Shown piece by piece: positions 37,546 through 46,813 of a stretch of DNA of 64,000 nt (within the stretch, counting starts at the first letter, position 1; each line of letters starts with the position of its first letter). Below the pieces are notes generated by a model. It made no database searches, was not told where the DNA came from, and worked only from the letters and a program-made list of their open reading frames with translations. Both the position numbers and the translations under genes were made by a program. Source of the stretch: Bacillus sp. SD088 (GTDB taxonomy: Bacteria; Bacillota; Bacilli; Bacillales; Bacillaceae_C); contig NZ_JADIJK010000014.1 in assembly GCF_017355205.1 (NCBI RefSeq), positions 83,445 through 147,444 on the forward strand, given 5' to 3'.

Positions 37546-38901
37546 TTATTTCTCTTTTGGAAGATCAAAGGATGAACCAGTTTCCATTCTTAACTGAATC
37601 ATTTCTTTCAAAAAGGGTTTTATTTCTGAGATAAAATATAGAGAACCAGTAATCGCTAAGATATCCGTCTCCTTCGCTGATAAAACCAATGTTCGGATCA
37701 GATTTTTCCAATCTTTATTACAGTGAGCTTCTGTATTACTTGATTTAGCTTGTAATTCTTCTACCGATGCCGCTCTTGGAAAATCAAACTCAGTTAAATA
37801 AAGATCAACATTCATCGAGTTAATAACTGTAAACATATCTGTTAAATCTTTATCTTTTAATGCCGTAAATACCAGCTTTATTTTTTCTTTTGGAAAATGC
37901 GTCTCCACTGCTAATTTGAAGGCTTGTACGCCTTGTACATTATGTGGGCCATCAATGAAGATCAGAGGTCGGTCATATAAGCGTTCTAGCCTTCCTGGCC
38001 AAAAGGCCTTTTGTAACCCGACTCGGAACTCAACATCTCGTATATTCAGCTGCCCTATAGATTGCAAATAGGATAATGCTGCTAAAGCCGCTGCTGCGTT
38101 TTCTGTTTGATGCCGCCCCAACAATGATACTTGTAAGTGATCATATGAGGCCCATTTCGATTGATAGCTAAATTGTTCTCCATGCTCAATGGGATGATAT
38201 TCCGTTATAAGGAAATCCTCGCCTATTTGATAAAATGGAGCTTTTTGCTGTATAGCTTCTTGCTTTAGCACAGATAAAACACGCTTATCTTGTGCCGCAG
38301 TAAATATAGGAATATTTGGTTTTATGATACCAGCCTTTTGGTAAGCAATTTCTTCAATTGTATTACCCAATATTTGCATATGGTCCATGCCAACATTTGT
38401 AATGACGGAAGCAACAGGTCGAATGACATTGGTGGAATCATATCTTCCCCCCAAACCTACTTCAAATAAAGCAACATCCACTCTTTGGATTTCACTAAAA
38501 TAATAAAACGCCATCGTTGTGATTACTTCAAATTCTGTCGCTGGTCCTAGTTCCGTTTGTTCTATTTCCTCTGCAATTGGCTTGACTACATTCACTAATG
38601 CAGTGATTTCATCGTTATCAATTGGTTTTCCATTGATACTAATCCGCTCATTAAATTGTTCAATAAAAGGTGAGGTAAATGTCCCCACTGAGTATCCAGC
38701 TTCATTTAGGATCGAACGCATATAAGTTACAGTAGATCCCTTTCCGTTCGTCCCTCCTACATGGATCACCCGAAGAATCTTCTCAGGATTTTCAAGACGG
38801 CTGAGCATCCATTCCATACGTTTTAGTCCTGGTTTTATCCCTAGTCGAAGCCGTGAATGGATCCAATTAAGTGCTTCTGTATATGTATGTATCAACTTCA
38901 C
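37546..38901 (-). CDS. folC: Folylpolyglutamate / dihydrofolate synthase
   Basis: Mur-ligase-family enzyme adding glutamate to folates in the cytosol. P-loop HVGGTNGKGSTVTYM (about residue 47), VGLGGRYDSTNVI (about 148), DGPHNVQG (about 315, catalytic loop). 451 residues, slightly long, because the C-terminus has an added tail. Start GTG 38901 overlaps the AGAAGG site; TTG 38895 two codons later has the better spacing. Follows valS in the usual valS-folC order, behind an intervening hairpin. Confidence 0.95.
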   Translation of the reverse strand: MKLIHTYTEALNWIHSRLRLGIKPGLKRMEWMLSRLENPEKILRVIHVGGTNGKGSTVTYMRSILNEAGYSVGTFTSPFIEQFNERISINGKPIDNDEITALVNVVKPIAEEIEQTELGPATEFEVITTMAFYYFSEIQRVDVALFEVGLGGRYDSTNVIRPVASVITNVGMDHMQILGNTIEEIAYQKAGIIKPNIPIFTAAQDKRVLSVLKQEAIQQKAPFYQIGEDFLITEYHPIEHGEQFSYQSKWASYDHLQVSLLGRHQTENAAAALAALSYLQSIGQLNIRDVEFRVGLQKAFWPGRLERLYDRPLIFIDGPHNVQGVQAFKLAVETHFPKEKIKLVFTALKDKDLTDMFTVINSMNVDLYLTEFDFPRAASVEELQAKSSNTEAHCNKDWKNLIRTLVLSAKETDILAITGSLYFISEIKPFLKEMIQLRMETGSSFDLPKEK

Positions 38902-38919
38902 ACCTTCTGTTCTGTATAA

Positions 38920-38957
38920 AGCGGGATTGTTGGATGATATTTAAAACAACCCCGCTC
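38920..38957 (-). terminator. Hairpin between valS and folC
   Basis: AGCGGGATTGTT (38920-38931) / AACAACCCCGCT (38945-38956), one mismatch, 13-base loop, with a weak T tail on the minus strand. It may reduce read-through from valS into folC. Confidence 0.65.
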
Positions 38958-38962
38958 ATTTA

Positions 38963-41602
38963 TTACATTGCTTTTAATTCTGCGATTCTTTTTTCTACTG
39001 TTTGTTTTTTCTCTAGGTAATCTTTTTCTTTTGCTCTTTCTTCGTTGACTACAGCTTCTGGAGCTTTTGCAACAAATCTTTCATTCGCTAGCTTTTTTTG
39101 TACCCGTTCTACTTCTTTGTTCCATTTATCCCATTCTTTTTGCAAACGAGCAAGCTCTTCTTCGATGTTGATGAGACCCGCTAATGGTAAAAATAATTCT
39201 ACTCCTGTCACCACAGCTGACATTGCTTTTTCTGGCATCTCTATAGTTGTGCCTATTTCTAGATTTTGTGGATTACAGAACTTTTCGATGTATTGTTTAT
39301 TCGCTGCTAAAGCTTTTAAAACCTTCCCGTCTTTTGCTTTTAACATAAGATTGATTTGTTTACTCATCGGTGTATTGACTTCTGCTCTGATATTACGAAC
39401 CGAACGAATAATGTCCATCAGTAATTTCATTTCACTTACTGCTTCTTGATCCATATATCGTTCATCAGCTTTAGGCCATTCACTGGCTGTGATCGACATG
39501 CCACTATGAGGTAGATGTTGCCATATTTCCTCTGTAATAAAAGGCATAATTGGATGAAGAAGGCGTAGTGTCTGATCCAAAACATGTGCTAGAACTGAGC
39601 GGGTCATTCTTTTCGCCGCTTCATCTTCACCATATAAAGGTAGTTTTGCCATCTCAATATACCAGTCACAGAAATCATCCCAAATGAAGTTGTATAAGGC
39701 TCTACCAACTTCCCCAAATTCATACTTTTCAGCTAGTTTCGTAACTGCTTCAATGGTGTCGTTTAAGCGAGTCAATATCCATTTATCCGCTACGGACTGC
39801 TCACCATTTAAATCAATTTCTTCATATGTCATTCCATCCATATTCATCAAAGCGAATCTGGAGGCATTCCAAATTTTATTGGCAAAATTCCAGATTGATT
39901 CAATTTTTTCCATACTGAAACGTAAATCTTGACCTGGTGAGCTGCCTGTTGCTAAAAAATAGCGAAGTGTGTCTGCACCATATTTGTCAATAATATCCAT
40001 TGGATCGATCCCATTTCCAAGCGATTTACTCATCTTACGTCCATCTTCAGCACGAATTAATCCATGAATTAAAACATCTTTAAAAGGTCGTTGATCTGTA
40101 AATTTCTTCGCCTGGAAAATCATTCGCGATACCCAGAAGGAAATTATATCGTATCCTGTTACTAAGCAATCAGTTGGATAATAATGTTTGAAGTCATCCG
40201 CTTCTGTATCAGGCCAGCCCATTGTGGAAAAGGGCCAGAGAGCGGAGCTAAACCATGTATCCAATACATCTTGTTCTTGTTCCCAGTTTTCTTCATCTGC
40301 CGGTGCCTCATGTCCTACATAAATTTCTCCTGTTTCTTTATGATACCAGGCCGGAATTCTATGTCCCCACCACAGCTGACGAGAAATACACCAATCATGA
40401 ATATTTTCCATCCAGTGCATATAGGTTTTTTCAAAACGCTCAGGGACAAAATGAACTTTTTCTTCACTTTGTTGAAGTTCGATCGCCTTTTCAGCTAATG
40501 GTTGCATTTTAACAAACCATTGTGTGGATAAATATGGCTCTACAACGGCACCACTACGTTCTGAATGACCAACAGAATGAAGATGGTCTTCAATCTCAAA
40601 TAGTACTCCAGCTGCTTGTAAGTCTTTTACGATTTGTTTACGGCATTCAAAACGATCCATGCCTTGATATTTGCCAGCATTCTCATTCATTGTCCCATCT
40701 TCATTCATGACGAGTACACGCTCTAAATTATGGCGATTTCCAACTTCAAAGTCATTCGGATCATGAGCTGGTGTAATTTTAACAGCACCTGAACCAAACT
40801 CCATATCAACATAATGGTCAGCTACGATGGGAATTTCCCGCTCTACAATCGGAAGTTTCACTGTCTTTCCAATTAAATGCTGATAGCGCTCATCGCTTGG
40901 ATGGACCGCTACAGCTGTATCTCCAAGCATCGTTTCAGGTCTCGTTGTAGCAATCTCAATAAATCCTGAACCATCTGTAAGTGGATAGTTCATATGGTAA
41001 AAGGCTCCTTGAACATCTTTATGAATGACTTCAATATCAGATAAGGCTGTTTTTGTTGCTGGGTCCCAATTAATAATATATTCGCCTCGGTAGATGAGAC
41101 CTTCTTTGTACAGCGTGACAAATACTTCATGAACTGCTTTAGATAGCCCCTCATCTAAAGTAAATCGCTCTTTCGAATAATCAAGGCCCAGCCCCAGTTT
41201 CGCCCATTGCTTGCGGATAAAATCGGCATATTCTTCTTTCCACTTCCAAGTTTCTGCTAAAAACTTCTCTCTTCCGAGATCATATCGGCTTTTTCCCTCT
41301 TCACGCAGCTTTTCCTCTACTTTCGCTTGTGTAGCAATCCCAGCATGATCCATTCCAGGTAACCATAGAACATCATACCCCTGCATTCTTTTCATCCGCG
41401 TTAAAATATCTTGTAAAGTTGTATCCCAAGCATGCCCCAAATGAAGTTTTCCCGTAACATTCGGGGGAGGAATTACGATCGTGTAAGGTTCCTTATTTAC
41501 ATCATTTAGCGCTTCAAAAAACTTCCCTTCCACCCACCAATCGTATCGTCCTTGTTCAATTTTCTGTGGTTCATATTTTGTCGACATCGTTATATTTTCC
41601 AT
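38963..41602 (-). CDS. valS: Valyl-tRNA synthetase
   Basis: Class I synthetase charging tRNA-Val. 879 residues: HIGH-type motif HLGH in [13 protein letters not shown] (about residue 55), a CP1 editing domain with [13 protein letters not shown] (about 225), KMSKS in [11 protein letters not shown] (about 527), an anticodon-binding domain and a C-terminal coiled coil ([20 protein letters not shown], about 810-875). Expression is controlled by the T-box leader upstream. Confidence 0.98.
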   Translation of the reverse strand: MENITMSTKYEPQKIEQGRYDWWVEGKFFEALNDVNKEPYTIVIPPPNVTGKLHLGHAWDTTLQDILTRMKRMQGYDVLWLPGMDHAGIATQAKVEEKLREEGKSRYDLGREKFLAETWKWKEEYADFIRKQWAKLGLGLDYSKERFTLDEGLSKAVHEVFVTLYKEGLIYRGEYIINWDPATKTALSDIEVIHKDVQGAFYHMNYPLTDGSGFIEIATTRPETMLGDTAVAVHPSDERYQHLIGKTVKLPIVEREIPIVADHYVDMEFGSGAVKITPAHDPNDFEVGNRHNLERVLVMNEDGTMNENAGKYQGMDRFECRKQIVKDLQAAGVLFEIEDHLHSVGHSERSGAVVEPYLSTQWFVKMQPLAEKAIELQQSEEKVHFVPERFEKTYMHWMENIHDWCISRQLWWGHRIPAWYHKETGEIYVGHEAPADEENWEQEQDVLDTWFSSALWPFSTMGWPDTEADDFKHYYPTDCLVTGYDIISFWVSRMIFQAKKFTDQRPFKDVLIHGLIRAEDGRKMSKSLGNGIDPMDIIDKYGADTLRYFLATGSSPGQDLRFSMEKIESIWNFANKIWNASRFALMNMDGMTYEEIDLNGEQSVADKWILTRLNDTIEAVTKLAEKYEFGEVGRALYNFIWDDFCDWYIEMAKLPLYGEDEAAKRMTRSVLAHVLDQTLRLLHPIMPFITEEIWQHLPHSGMSITASEWPKADERYMDQEAVSEMKLLMDIIRSVRNIRAEVNTPMSKQINLMLKAKDGKVLKALAANKQYIEKFCNPQNLEIGTTIEMPEKAMSAVVTGVELFLPLAGLINIEEELARLQKEWDKWNKEVERVQKKLANERFVAKAPEAVVNEERAKEKDYLEKKQTVEKRIAELKAM

Positions 41603-41649
41603 TTAAATTCTCCTTTTTACTATTCGCTAAGACTGCTGACATCCTTTTT

Positions 41650-42034
41650 TAAATACAAAAAGCCCCCTTCGTCAAAAGGACGAAGAGAGCAGATTCGCGG
41701 TACCACCTTTTTGCTTAAGCCCACATTACACTAAAGGCCTAGCACTTCATAAATTAACGACAATTTTGCCGGCTTTCACTATTAGGGAGATCCAAAAAGT
41801 CGGATACGAAATTTTCGTGTTTTGTTTTCCTTAACTCGAGACAGCACACCGTTAATTTCTTTGTCTTGTATCCTTTTATTTGAACAAGCATTACTATCCA
41901 ATTCATGAAAGCTGCTCAAGGGCGACCTTCCCTTAGGGCTACTTAGAAAATCTCACACCACTGATTTTCCTCTCTGTAAGTAACGATCCAAAGTACTCTT
42001 CCCTATCAAAGCATTTATACAATTTGATTTACTC
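41650..42034 (-). promoter_or_regulatory. T-box riboswitch for valS, specifier GUC (Val)
   Basis: The transcript contains all T-box landmarks in order. These are AGGGAAGAGTA (start of stem I), AGAGAGG, GTGTGAGA, the specifier region GAAGGTCGCCCTTGAG with GUC at 41926-41924, the antiterminator T-box AAGGTGGTACCGCG (41696-41709), and a terminator CTTCGTCCTTTTGACGAAG followed by a T run (about 41655-41690). Uncharged tRNA-Val with a GAC anticodon would stabilise the antiterminator. Confidence 0.96.
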
Positions 42035-42035
42035 T

Positions 42036-42065
42036 ATAGTAGCGAATAAAGGGGGATGATGTCAA
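42036..42065 (-). promoter_or_regulatory. Sigma-A promoter for the valS T-box transcript
   Basis: Minus strand: -35 TTGACA (42060-42065), 18-base spacer, -10 TACTAT (42036-42041). It lies immediately upstream of the T-box start. The rest of the gap to 42230 shows no gene. Confidence 0.78.
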
Positions 42066-42230
42066 TCATTTTCCATGTCCATTTACATTTTAGGCTATTT
42101 CTAAAAAAATTACTCCTGCAAAGTTAATTTTAATTTACAGACGTTGATGACAATTGCTGTGACCGCCGCCGACATTAGTACTAAAATAGCATTCTTTTCA
42201 TGCTTTTTGCACATCACTCTTCCACTTTTA

Positions 42231-43682
42231 TTATTTATTCTCCCTAAGAAACGTTCCTACCCTCTTCATATATTCATTTTTGGGATACCCATTGTAAAGA
42301 CCCATAGCCAATCGGACAGGATCACCAAAAAAGAATCGTTCATAATGTGTTTGTCTTGTTCCAAATGCACTCATGCATAAATCCCAGACTAGCCGAAATA
42401 ACCTGACACGATCTTCAGCAGTAGAATTGGAGCCTTGTAAATAAGTATCAATATACTTACGAATAGGAGATTCAAAACTTTTTTCAGCTGGGAGTAAAAT
42501 AAGTCCACTTCCACCTAATAATTGCAGAATTTCAACCAAACGAGGATATACCCTTGGATAATAGTGAATGGCAACTTGTAATGGTTTTGCATCTGGAATC
42601 ATCGTTCCCCATTCATCCAATTCCGCGTTCACTTGTGAAGACAAATGAAGTCCTTTCATAATTTCAAGTGCTGCGATAATCTCACTCATTTTATCTTGTA
42701 TATGCTGGTATTCTCCAATATTAATGGCTTCTACTACGGATTCTGCTAATCCTAATATAAATTCTGTTTTTACAATCATTCTCACAACTGCCTGAAACAG
42801 TAGCATCGTATTAAAATTAGCCTCTGAAAAAAATCGATGCGCAATATTTATATCTTTGTATAAAAAAACTTTTTCCCAAGGAACTAGAACATGATCAAAT
42901 ACGACGATCGAATCCATCTCTTCAAATCGTGATCCAAGAGGATAATTGAAAGAGGAGCCTTCATCGTTCACAAATGATTCTCGGCAGATGAACTTTAAAC
43001 CTTGTGCATTTGAAGGGACTGTAAACCCATAGATATAAGCATCTTCAATAAAATTACCCCCAGCTGGTAAAACCAAGATTTCATCGGTTATCCCTCCTTG
43101 TGTTGCTAACAATCTAGCTCCTTGAATTATAATTCCTTCGCTGTTCTCTCCAATGACCTTTGCCGCAATATTTGCTTCTGAATCTGAATCCTCTAAATAA
43201 CTAATAGACCGGTTCACTTGAGGATTGATAAAGGTATGTGTAAAAGTAAGATCCTGATCCATCGCGGATTCATAATTTTGGAGGATATGCTCACCCAATT
43301 TTTTATCCTTTGCACCAAAAAGCTGGTGAGCAGCAGCCAATACCATCATTCCGGTATTTACGTAATCAGGAGATCGGCCTAATAAGCCAAAGTTCTTCTG
43401 AGCCCACAGCTCTGTTGCTTTTTGACGAAATAATAAATCATCCTTCGTTTTCGGTTGATGGTAGGAAAAACCTACCCTTTCTTCTGTTTTCGGAGAAATG
43501 AACGTAAACACATCTCTTAAAGCAGGATCATTTTGCATATCAAATAACTGGGCTTTGCTTTTCATGACCCCTCGAAAGGCAGGATGCTCTGACACCTTTC
43601 CCACTATTTTATTACCATCAACCCAGATATCACTTTTTAAATGATCGATTCTGTTGATAAAATCTTTACCAGAAATCGTCAT
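42231..43682 (-). CDS. 4-hydroxyphenylacetate 3-monooxygenase family flavoprotein (HpaB/YoaI-like)
   Basis: 483 residues, the oxygenase component of a two-component FAD-dependent aromatic hydroxylase family (HpaB_N followed by HpaB C-terminal domain). Segments such as NPQVNRS, PSNAQGLKFICRES, DHVLVPWEKVFLYKD and LQLLGGSGLILLPAE match the family. It needs a separate flavin reductase; none is in the window. The upstream GTG/ATG at 43706 is unlikely, because GAAGGAG is spaced for ATG 43682. Substrate unknown. In B. subtilis a 483-residue relative (yoaI) is elsewhere and this spot is empty, so the gene looks like a lineage-specific insertion. Confidence 0.88.
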   Translation of the reverse strand: MTISGKDFINRIDHLKSDIWVDGNKIVGKVSEHPAFRGVMKSKAQLFDMQNDPALRDVFTFISPKTEERVGFSYHQPKTKDDLLFRQKATELWAQKNFGLLGRSPDYVNTGMMVLAAAHQLFGAKDKKLGEHILQNYESAMDQDLTFTHTFINPQVNRSISYLEDSDSEANIAAKVIGENSEGIIIQGARLLATQGGITDEILVLPAGGNFIEDAYIYGFTVPSNAQGLKFICRESFVNDEGSSFNYPLGSRFEEMDSIVVFDHVLVPWEKVFLYKDINIAHRFFSEANFNTMLLFQAVVRMIVKTEFILGLAESVVEAINIGEYQHIQDKMSEIIAALEIMKGLHLSSQVNAELDEWGTMIPDAKPLQVAIHYYPRVYPRLVEILQLLGGSGLILLPAEKSFESPIRKYIDTYLQGSNSTAEDRVRLFRLVWDLCMSAFGTRQTHYERFFFGDPVRLAMGLYNGYPKNEYMKRVGTFLRENK

Positions 43683-43845
43683 AACAATCGCTCCTTCTTT
43701 GATCATATGAAATGATTATGCAATGCAGCTATTTAATTAAGAAATGTGAGGACGGATTGTTTGGTGGACTATTATGGAAGATTAGGCACAGAATAAAACA
43801 CCTCTACATAAATTAAGGTAAAGTCATTAGATAGAAGGTGAGGAT

Positions 43846-44037
43846 ATGAAAAGAAGATTTAATACGTATGCTTTTCAAAATTCGATGAGAAATCTGAAGG
43901 CAATCTGTCGCCAGCTCGTTATACCCATTTGTATTTTCCAAGGTATTCGCACACTCATTTTCCCGACTATTTTAGATGTTTTTCTGTTAATTATCTTAAT
44001 TACAGCAGCATTTAGCCTACATTTTGAATGGATCTAA
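43846..44037 (+). CDS. Small membrane protein, 63 residues
   Basis: Not recognised. GAAGGTGAGGAT directly precedes ATG 43846. A basic N-terminus (MKRRFNTYAFQNSMRNLKAICRQL) is followed by two hydrophobic stretches (about 25-38 and 41-58). It is separated from ysxE by a shared hairpin and is convergent with it. The context between valS and a coat gene and the size suggest a sporulation-era membrane peptide, but that is a guess. Confidence 0.65.
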   Translation: MKRRFNTYAFQNSMRNLKAICRQLVIPICIFQGIRTLIFPTILDVFLLIILITAAFSLHFEWI

Positions 44038-44039
44038 AA

Positions 44040-44069
44040 GCCCCTTCCACTTTTTACTCGGAAGGGGGC
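44040..44069. terminator. Terminator shared by the 63-residue gene and ysxE, overlapping the ysxE stop
   Basis: GCCCCTTCC (44040-44048) / GGAAGGGGG (44060-44068), loop with the ysxE TAA (44054-44056). Minus strand is followed by TTTTAG. The ysxE C-terminal codons make up one arm. Confidence 0.85.
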
Positions 44070-45100
44070 GCTGTATTCTGTTCTTTCTTTTGCTGCTCTC
44101 TCTCTTCCAATTTCATCACAACATACTCTGTATTTTTCATTCGCCAATACTGTCTCTGTAATTGTTGAACAAGCTTCATTTCATTCTTTTCTTTTTCACT
44201 AGCAAAGTATTGCTCAATGGTGGCGAAGACAGAGCTTGGATAAGCCAAGTAACTTAAAAACAAAAGCATTTCATCCGCAGTAAAGGGGAAATAGCGGAAA
44301 TAAGCATCTAACCATTCCATTCCATGATCAAATGCCTTAGGGCGCGTTTGGAAGGCGCGATCCAAGAAAGGCAATAAATCATGGATAGGGGAAGCAACTC
44401 CCGTTCGTTCAAAATTAGTAAAATATCCAATCCCATTATGGTCATAAAGAAAATGTTCATTCGATAATTTCCCGTGAATGACGACACTTCTAGCTGTGGT
44501 GTCTTCAGAAGTCGATTCATGCCACTCTTTTAACTTGTTAATGGCGTAACGTTGGCCCCCTGTAATTTCGCTGTAGATCGTACAAAATAGGACTTGAAAC
44601 GGTGACATATACATTTGTCTTTCACTTTGTTGGATAAATTTTTCTAATACATCTTGTTCTAACTCCCATCGTGTACCCATCCGTTCAAAATGCTCTTCTC
44701 GCTCTTCGGCACGAACAGGAACTTCGCGTACGGTTATCGAATGAATCCGTGCTAATTCACGGAAAAGATCAAGATGCTTTTGTACATGTCCTTCTCTCTC
44801 TTTATTGTCCAACCATGGCATTAAGTAATAAAGGGAATTTCCTTGCAAAATAGCATAGCGACCATCTAATGTTGGATAAATAGGTACAATGCGATTATAG
44901 CCTTGTTGGTATAATTGTTGAATATAGGATAAGAAATCTAGCCCATGTTTGGCAACCATTCGTTTTAAAGCAAATTCTCCTTTATCTGTATATACTTTAA
45001 AAACCTTTCCCTGCTTTTCCGCAAATCGCAATGTTAACCCATACGACTCTACTAAGCTCTCTATTTTTTTTGATGATTTATTATCCATAGCATCACCCAT
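44054..45100 (-). CDS. ysxE: YsxE, CotS-family spore coat protein with a degenerate kinase fold
   Basis: 348 residues of the CotS/APH superfamily. Brenner's motif is altered: HGKLSNEHF replaces HGDxxxxN, and FTNFE replaces the metal-binding IDFD. Both catalytic aspartates are therefore missing, and it is probably a pseudokinase. The ATP lysine candidate (FALKRMV, about residue 44) remains. Located just after spoVID (87-base gap), as in B. subtilis, where ysxE is a coat component dependent on SpoVID. Starts GTG/ATG 45100; ATG 45088 (MDNKSS) is an alternative. Confidence 0.9.
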   Translation of the reverse strand: MGDAMDNKSSKKIESLVESYGLTLRFAEKQGKVFKVYTDKGEFALKRMVAKHGLDFLSYIQQLYQQGYNRIVPIYPTLDGRYAILQGNSLYYLMPWLDNKEREGHVQKHLDLFRELARIHSITVREVPVRAEEREEHFERMGTRWELEQDVLEKFIQQSERQMYMSPFQVLFCTIYSEITGGQRYAINKLKEWHESTSEDTTARSVVIHGKLSNEHFLYDHNGIGYFTNFERTGVASPIHDLLPFLDRAFQTRPKAFDHGMEWLDAYFRYFPFTADEMLLFLSYLAYPSSVFATIEQYFASEKEKNEMKLVQQLQRQYWRMKNTEYVVMKLEEREQQKKEQNTAPPSE

Positions 45101-45187
45101 TTTACTCTCATTCCCTAAGCCTAACCTTGATTATCTCTCCACAAATAGTTTGCGATCAGAAAAAGGGAGGACGACAGATGTCATCCT

Positions 45188-46636
45188 CTACTTTCTTTTC
45201 AATGGATGAATTTTTGTGGGAATATACAATACCTGTCCCTCATGCACTTCATCACTTTCATTTAATTGATTTGCTCTTAATAGTTGTTGCGTGGTGCAAT
45301 TATATTGTTCTGCTAAATTTTCAATAGAGTCACCTTGCTGGACTAAACGAACTCTCATTTTGCTAACAGATTCTTCCTCTTTTCTAGCAAAAAAATCAGC
45401 AAATGAAATCGATTGGTACTTATCTTTCTTTTTCTTTTTCTTGCTGCTCATCTCTTCCTTAGATTCCATCAGGCCACTTGATTCAACCGCTTGGGGAGAT
45501 GATGATTCTTCAAAATAAATGGACGATGATTCTGGCTCCCGCTGTTCTTCCTCCTGAACGTTACTTTCCTCTTTAAACGCGTCTAATGTTAATTTTGGTA
45601 CTTGGCGAAACAAAGTAGAAAGCGTTTTTTCTACCTCTTGTAATTCATCCTCTTGTTCCATCTGTTGCTCTTCAGTAGTGTCTACATCTGTTCTTGTATC
45701 TAAATCAGTTAAGCCGCTTGGCGCTAAATTTCCCTCGTCCTCCTCCTCTGCTTTTATTTCTATCACCTGATTTGGATCATTCCCTTCCGGCGTATTTTCA
45801 TGCAGATTTGGAAGCTGATGCTGGAAGGGAGACATATTCTCTTCTTTCTCATCATTATTTTCTTCGAGCTCAGGTAAAATTCTTGCTTCTACCTCAAACG
45901 ATTCATATAACTCATTTTCATTTTCTGAAGCAGTTTTTAGTTCCTCAGTATCTTCTGGCTCTTGGAAGACCTCAATCGCAACTTCTTCCCTTTCTTCTTC
46001 CCTTTCTTCTTCTCTTTCTTCTTCCCTTTCTTCTTCTCTTTCTTCTTCTCTTTCTACATCCTGATCATCATCTTCCTCAGGTAAAGTTGCGTCCGGTACC
46101 ACCTGATTCAACTCTTGTCTGTCTTCTTCCTCCAATAACGGTTCAGTTGATTCGATCGATTCACTTGCTTCCTGTAATGAAGCAGCATCTAAGATCACTT
46201 CTTCCTTATCCTCATATAAGCCGTTAATATAAATATCTGCAAGTACTTGGAGGCGATTCTTTTCTGGTAAAGCATAATCGAATGAGTAAATCTCAATCTC
46301 CAATTCTCCAATATCGGCAATCCTTCTTTTCGGGATTGTGATATCAATGGGAAAGCGATGAGAAAATTCACCAATTTCATTATTTCTGATTTCTACATTC
46401 TGTATATAATGCCTATTGCTCTCTGGAACTTCCGTCACCGTATCATTTCCAGGAGAATGATTATACTCTCCACTTAGTTCAAGGGTTCCTTTTAATACAA
46501 CAAATTCTTCTTCATCCAGTATGTTAATAGTAGGATCCAATGAAATGGATAAAAGATCCTCAACTTCATGTCCTTTTTCAAACCAAACCGTTTCCTCCAA
46601 TGGAAATTTAAGCGATGTTTGTTGGCGATCAGGCAA
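45188..46636 (-). CDS. spoVID: SpoVID, LysM-containing spore coat encasement protein
   Basis: Needed for coat layers to encase the spore; interacts with SpoIVA and SafA. 482 residues. N-terminal SpoVID domain (EETVWFEKGHEVEDLLSISLDP) with beta-rich repeats to about 170, a very acidic disordered middle (about 175-410) containing five to six repeats of EREE, a KKKKKKDK basic patch, and a C-terminal LysM (VRLVQQGDSIENLAEQYNC, about 428-475). TTG 46636 (MPDRQQTS) is favoured: AAAGGAGG is 7 bases before it, whereas ATG 46642 overlaps that site. Confidence 0.93.
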   Translation of the reverse strand: MPDRQQTSLKFPLEETVWFEKGHEVEDLLSISLDPTINILDEEEFVVLKGTLELSGEYNHSPGNDTVTEVPESNRHYIQNVEIRNNEIGEFSHRFPIDITIPKRRIADIGELEIEIYSFDYALPEKNRLQVLADIYINGLYEDKEEVILDAASLQEASESIESTEPLLEEEDRQELNQVVPDATLPEEDDDQDVEREEEREEEREEEREEEREEEREEVAIEVFQEPEDTEELKTASENENELYESFEVEARILPELEENNDEKEENMSPFQHQLPNLHENTPEGNDPNQVIEIKAEEEDEGNLAPSGLTDLDTRTDVDTTEEQQMEQEDELQEVEKTLSTLFRQVPKLTLDAFKEESNVQEEEQREPESSSIYFEESSSPQAVESSGLMESKEEMSSKKKKKKDKYQSISFADFFARKEEESVSKMRVRLVQQGDSIENLAEQYNCTTQQLLRANQLNESDEVHEGQVLYIPTKIHPLKRK

Positions 46637-46713
46637 ATTCATTCCTCCTTTCGTTCCAATGAAAATATTACTCCCTATACTCTATGACCGTTATTGGTTA
46701 TTTATGAAAAAAG

Positions 46714-46740
46714 AAAAAGAATGGCGGGGTGCCATTCTTT
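46714..46740 (-). terminator. Terminator at the end of the haem operon (after hemL)
   Basis: AGAATGGC (46718-46725) / GCCATTCT (46731-46738), five-base loop, with TTTTTCTTTTTTC on the minus strand. It lies 75 bases past the hemL stop, beyond the short repeat 46753-46807. Confidence 0.88.
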
Positions 46741-46752
46741 CTTTAAAATGCG

Positions 46753-46807
46753 TGTTCAAAAAGGACGAAGAAATACGAAGTGTCATTTTACCAGACTTTT
46801 TTGAACA
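46753..46807. repeat. Short inverted-repeat element after hemL
   Basis: TGTTCAAAAAG (46753-46763) / CTTTTTTGAACA (46796-46807). The right half (AGTGTCATTTT ... CTTTTTTGAACATCC) matches the right end of the 17058-17266 element. It looks like an internally deleted derivative, stopping 6 bases from the hemL stop codon. Confidence 0.8.
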
Positions 46808-46813
46808 TCCTCT

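Noticed and set aside
42144..42380. 78-codon plus-strand frame overlapping the monooxygenase 3' end
   Set aside because: More than half is antisense to the monooxygenase gene; the hydrophobic start has no ribosome site.
45694..46227. 177-codon plus-strand frame rich in Leu
   Set aside because: Antisense of the acidic Glu-rich spoVID linker; GAA/GAG reads as TTC/CTC on the other strand.
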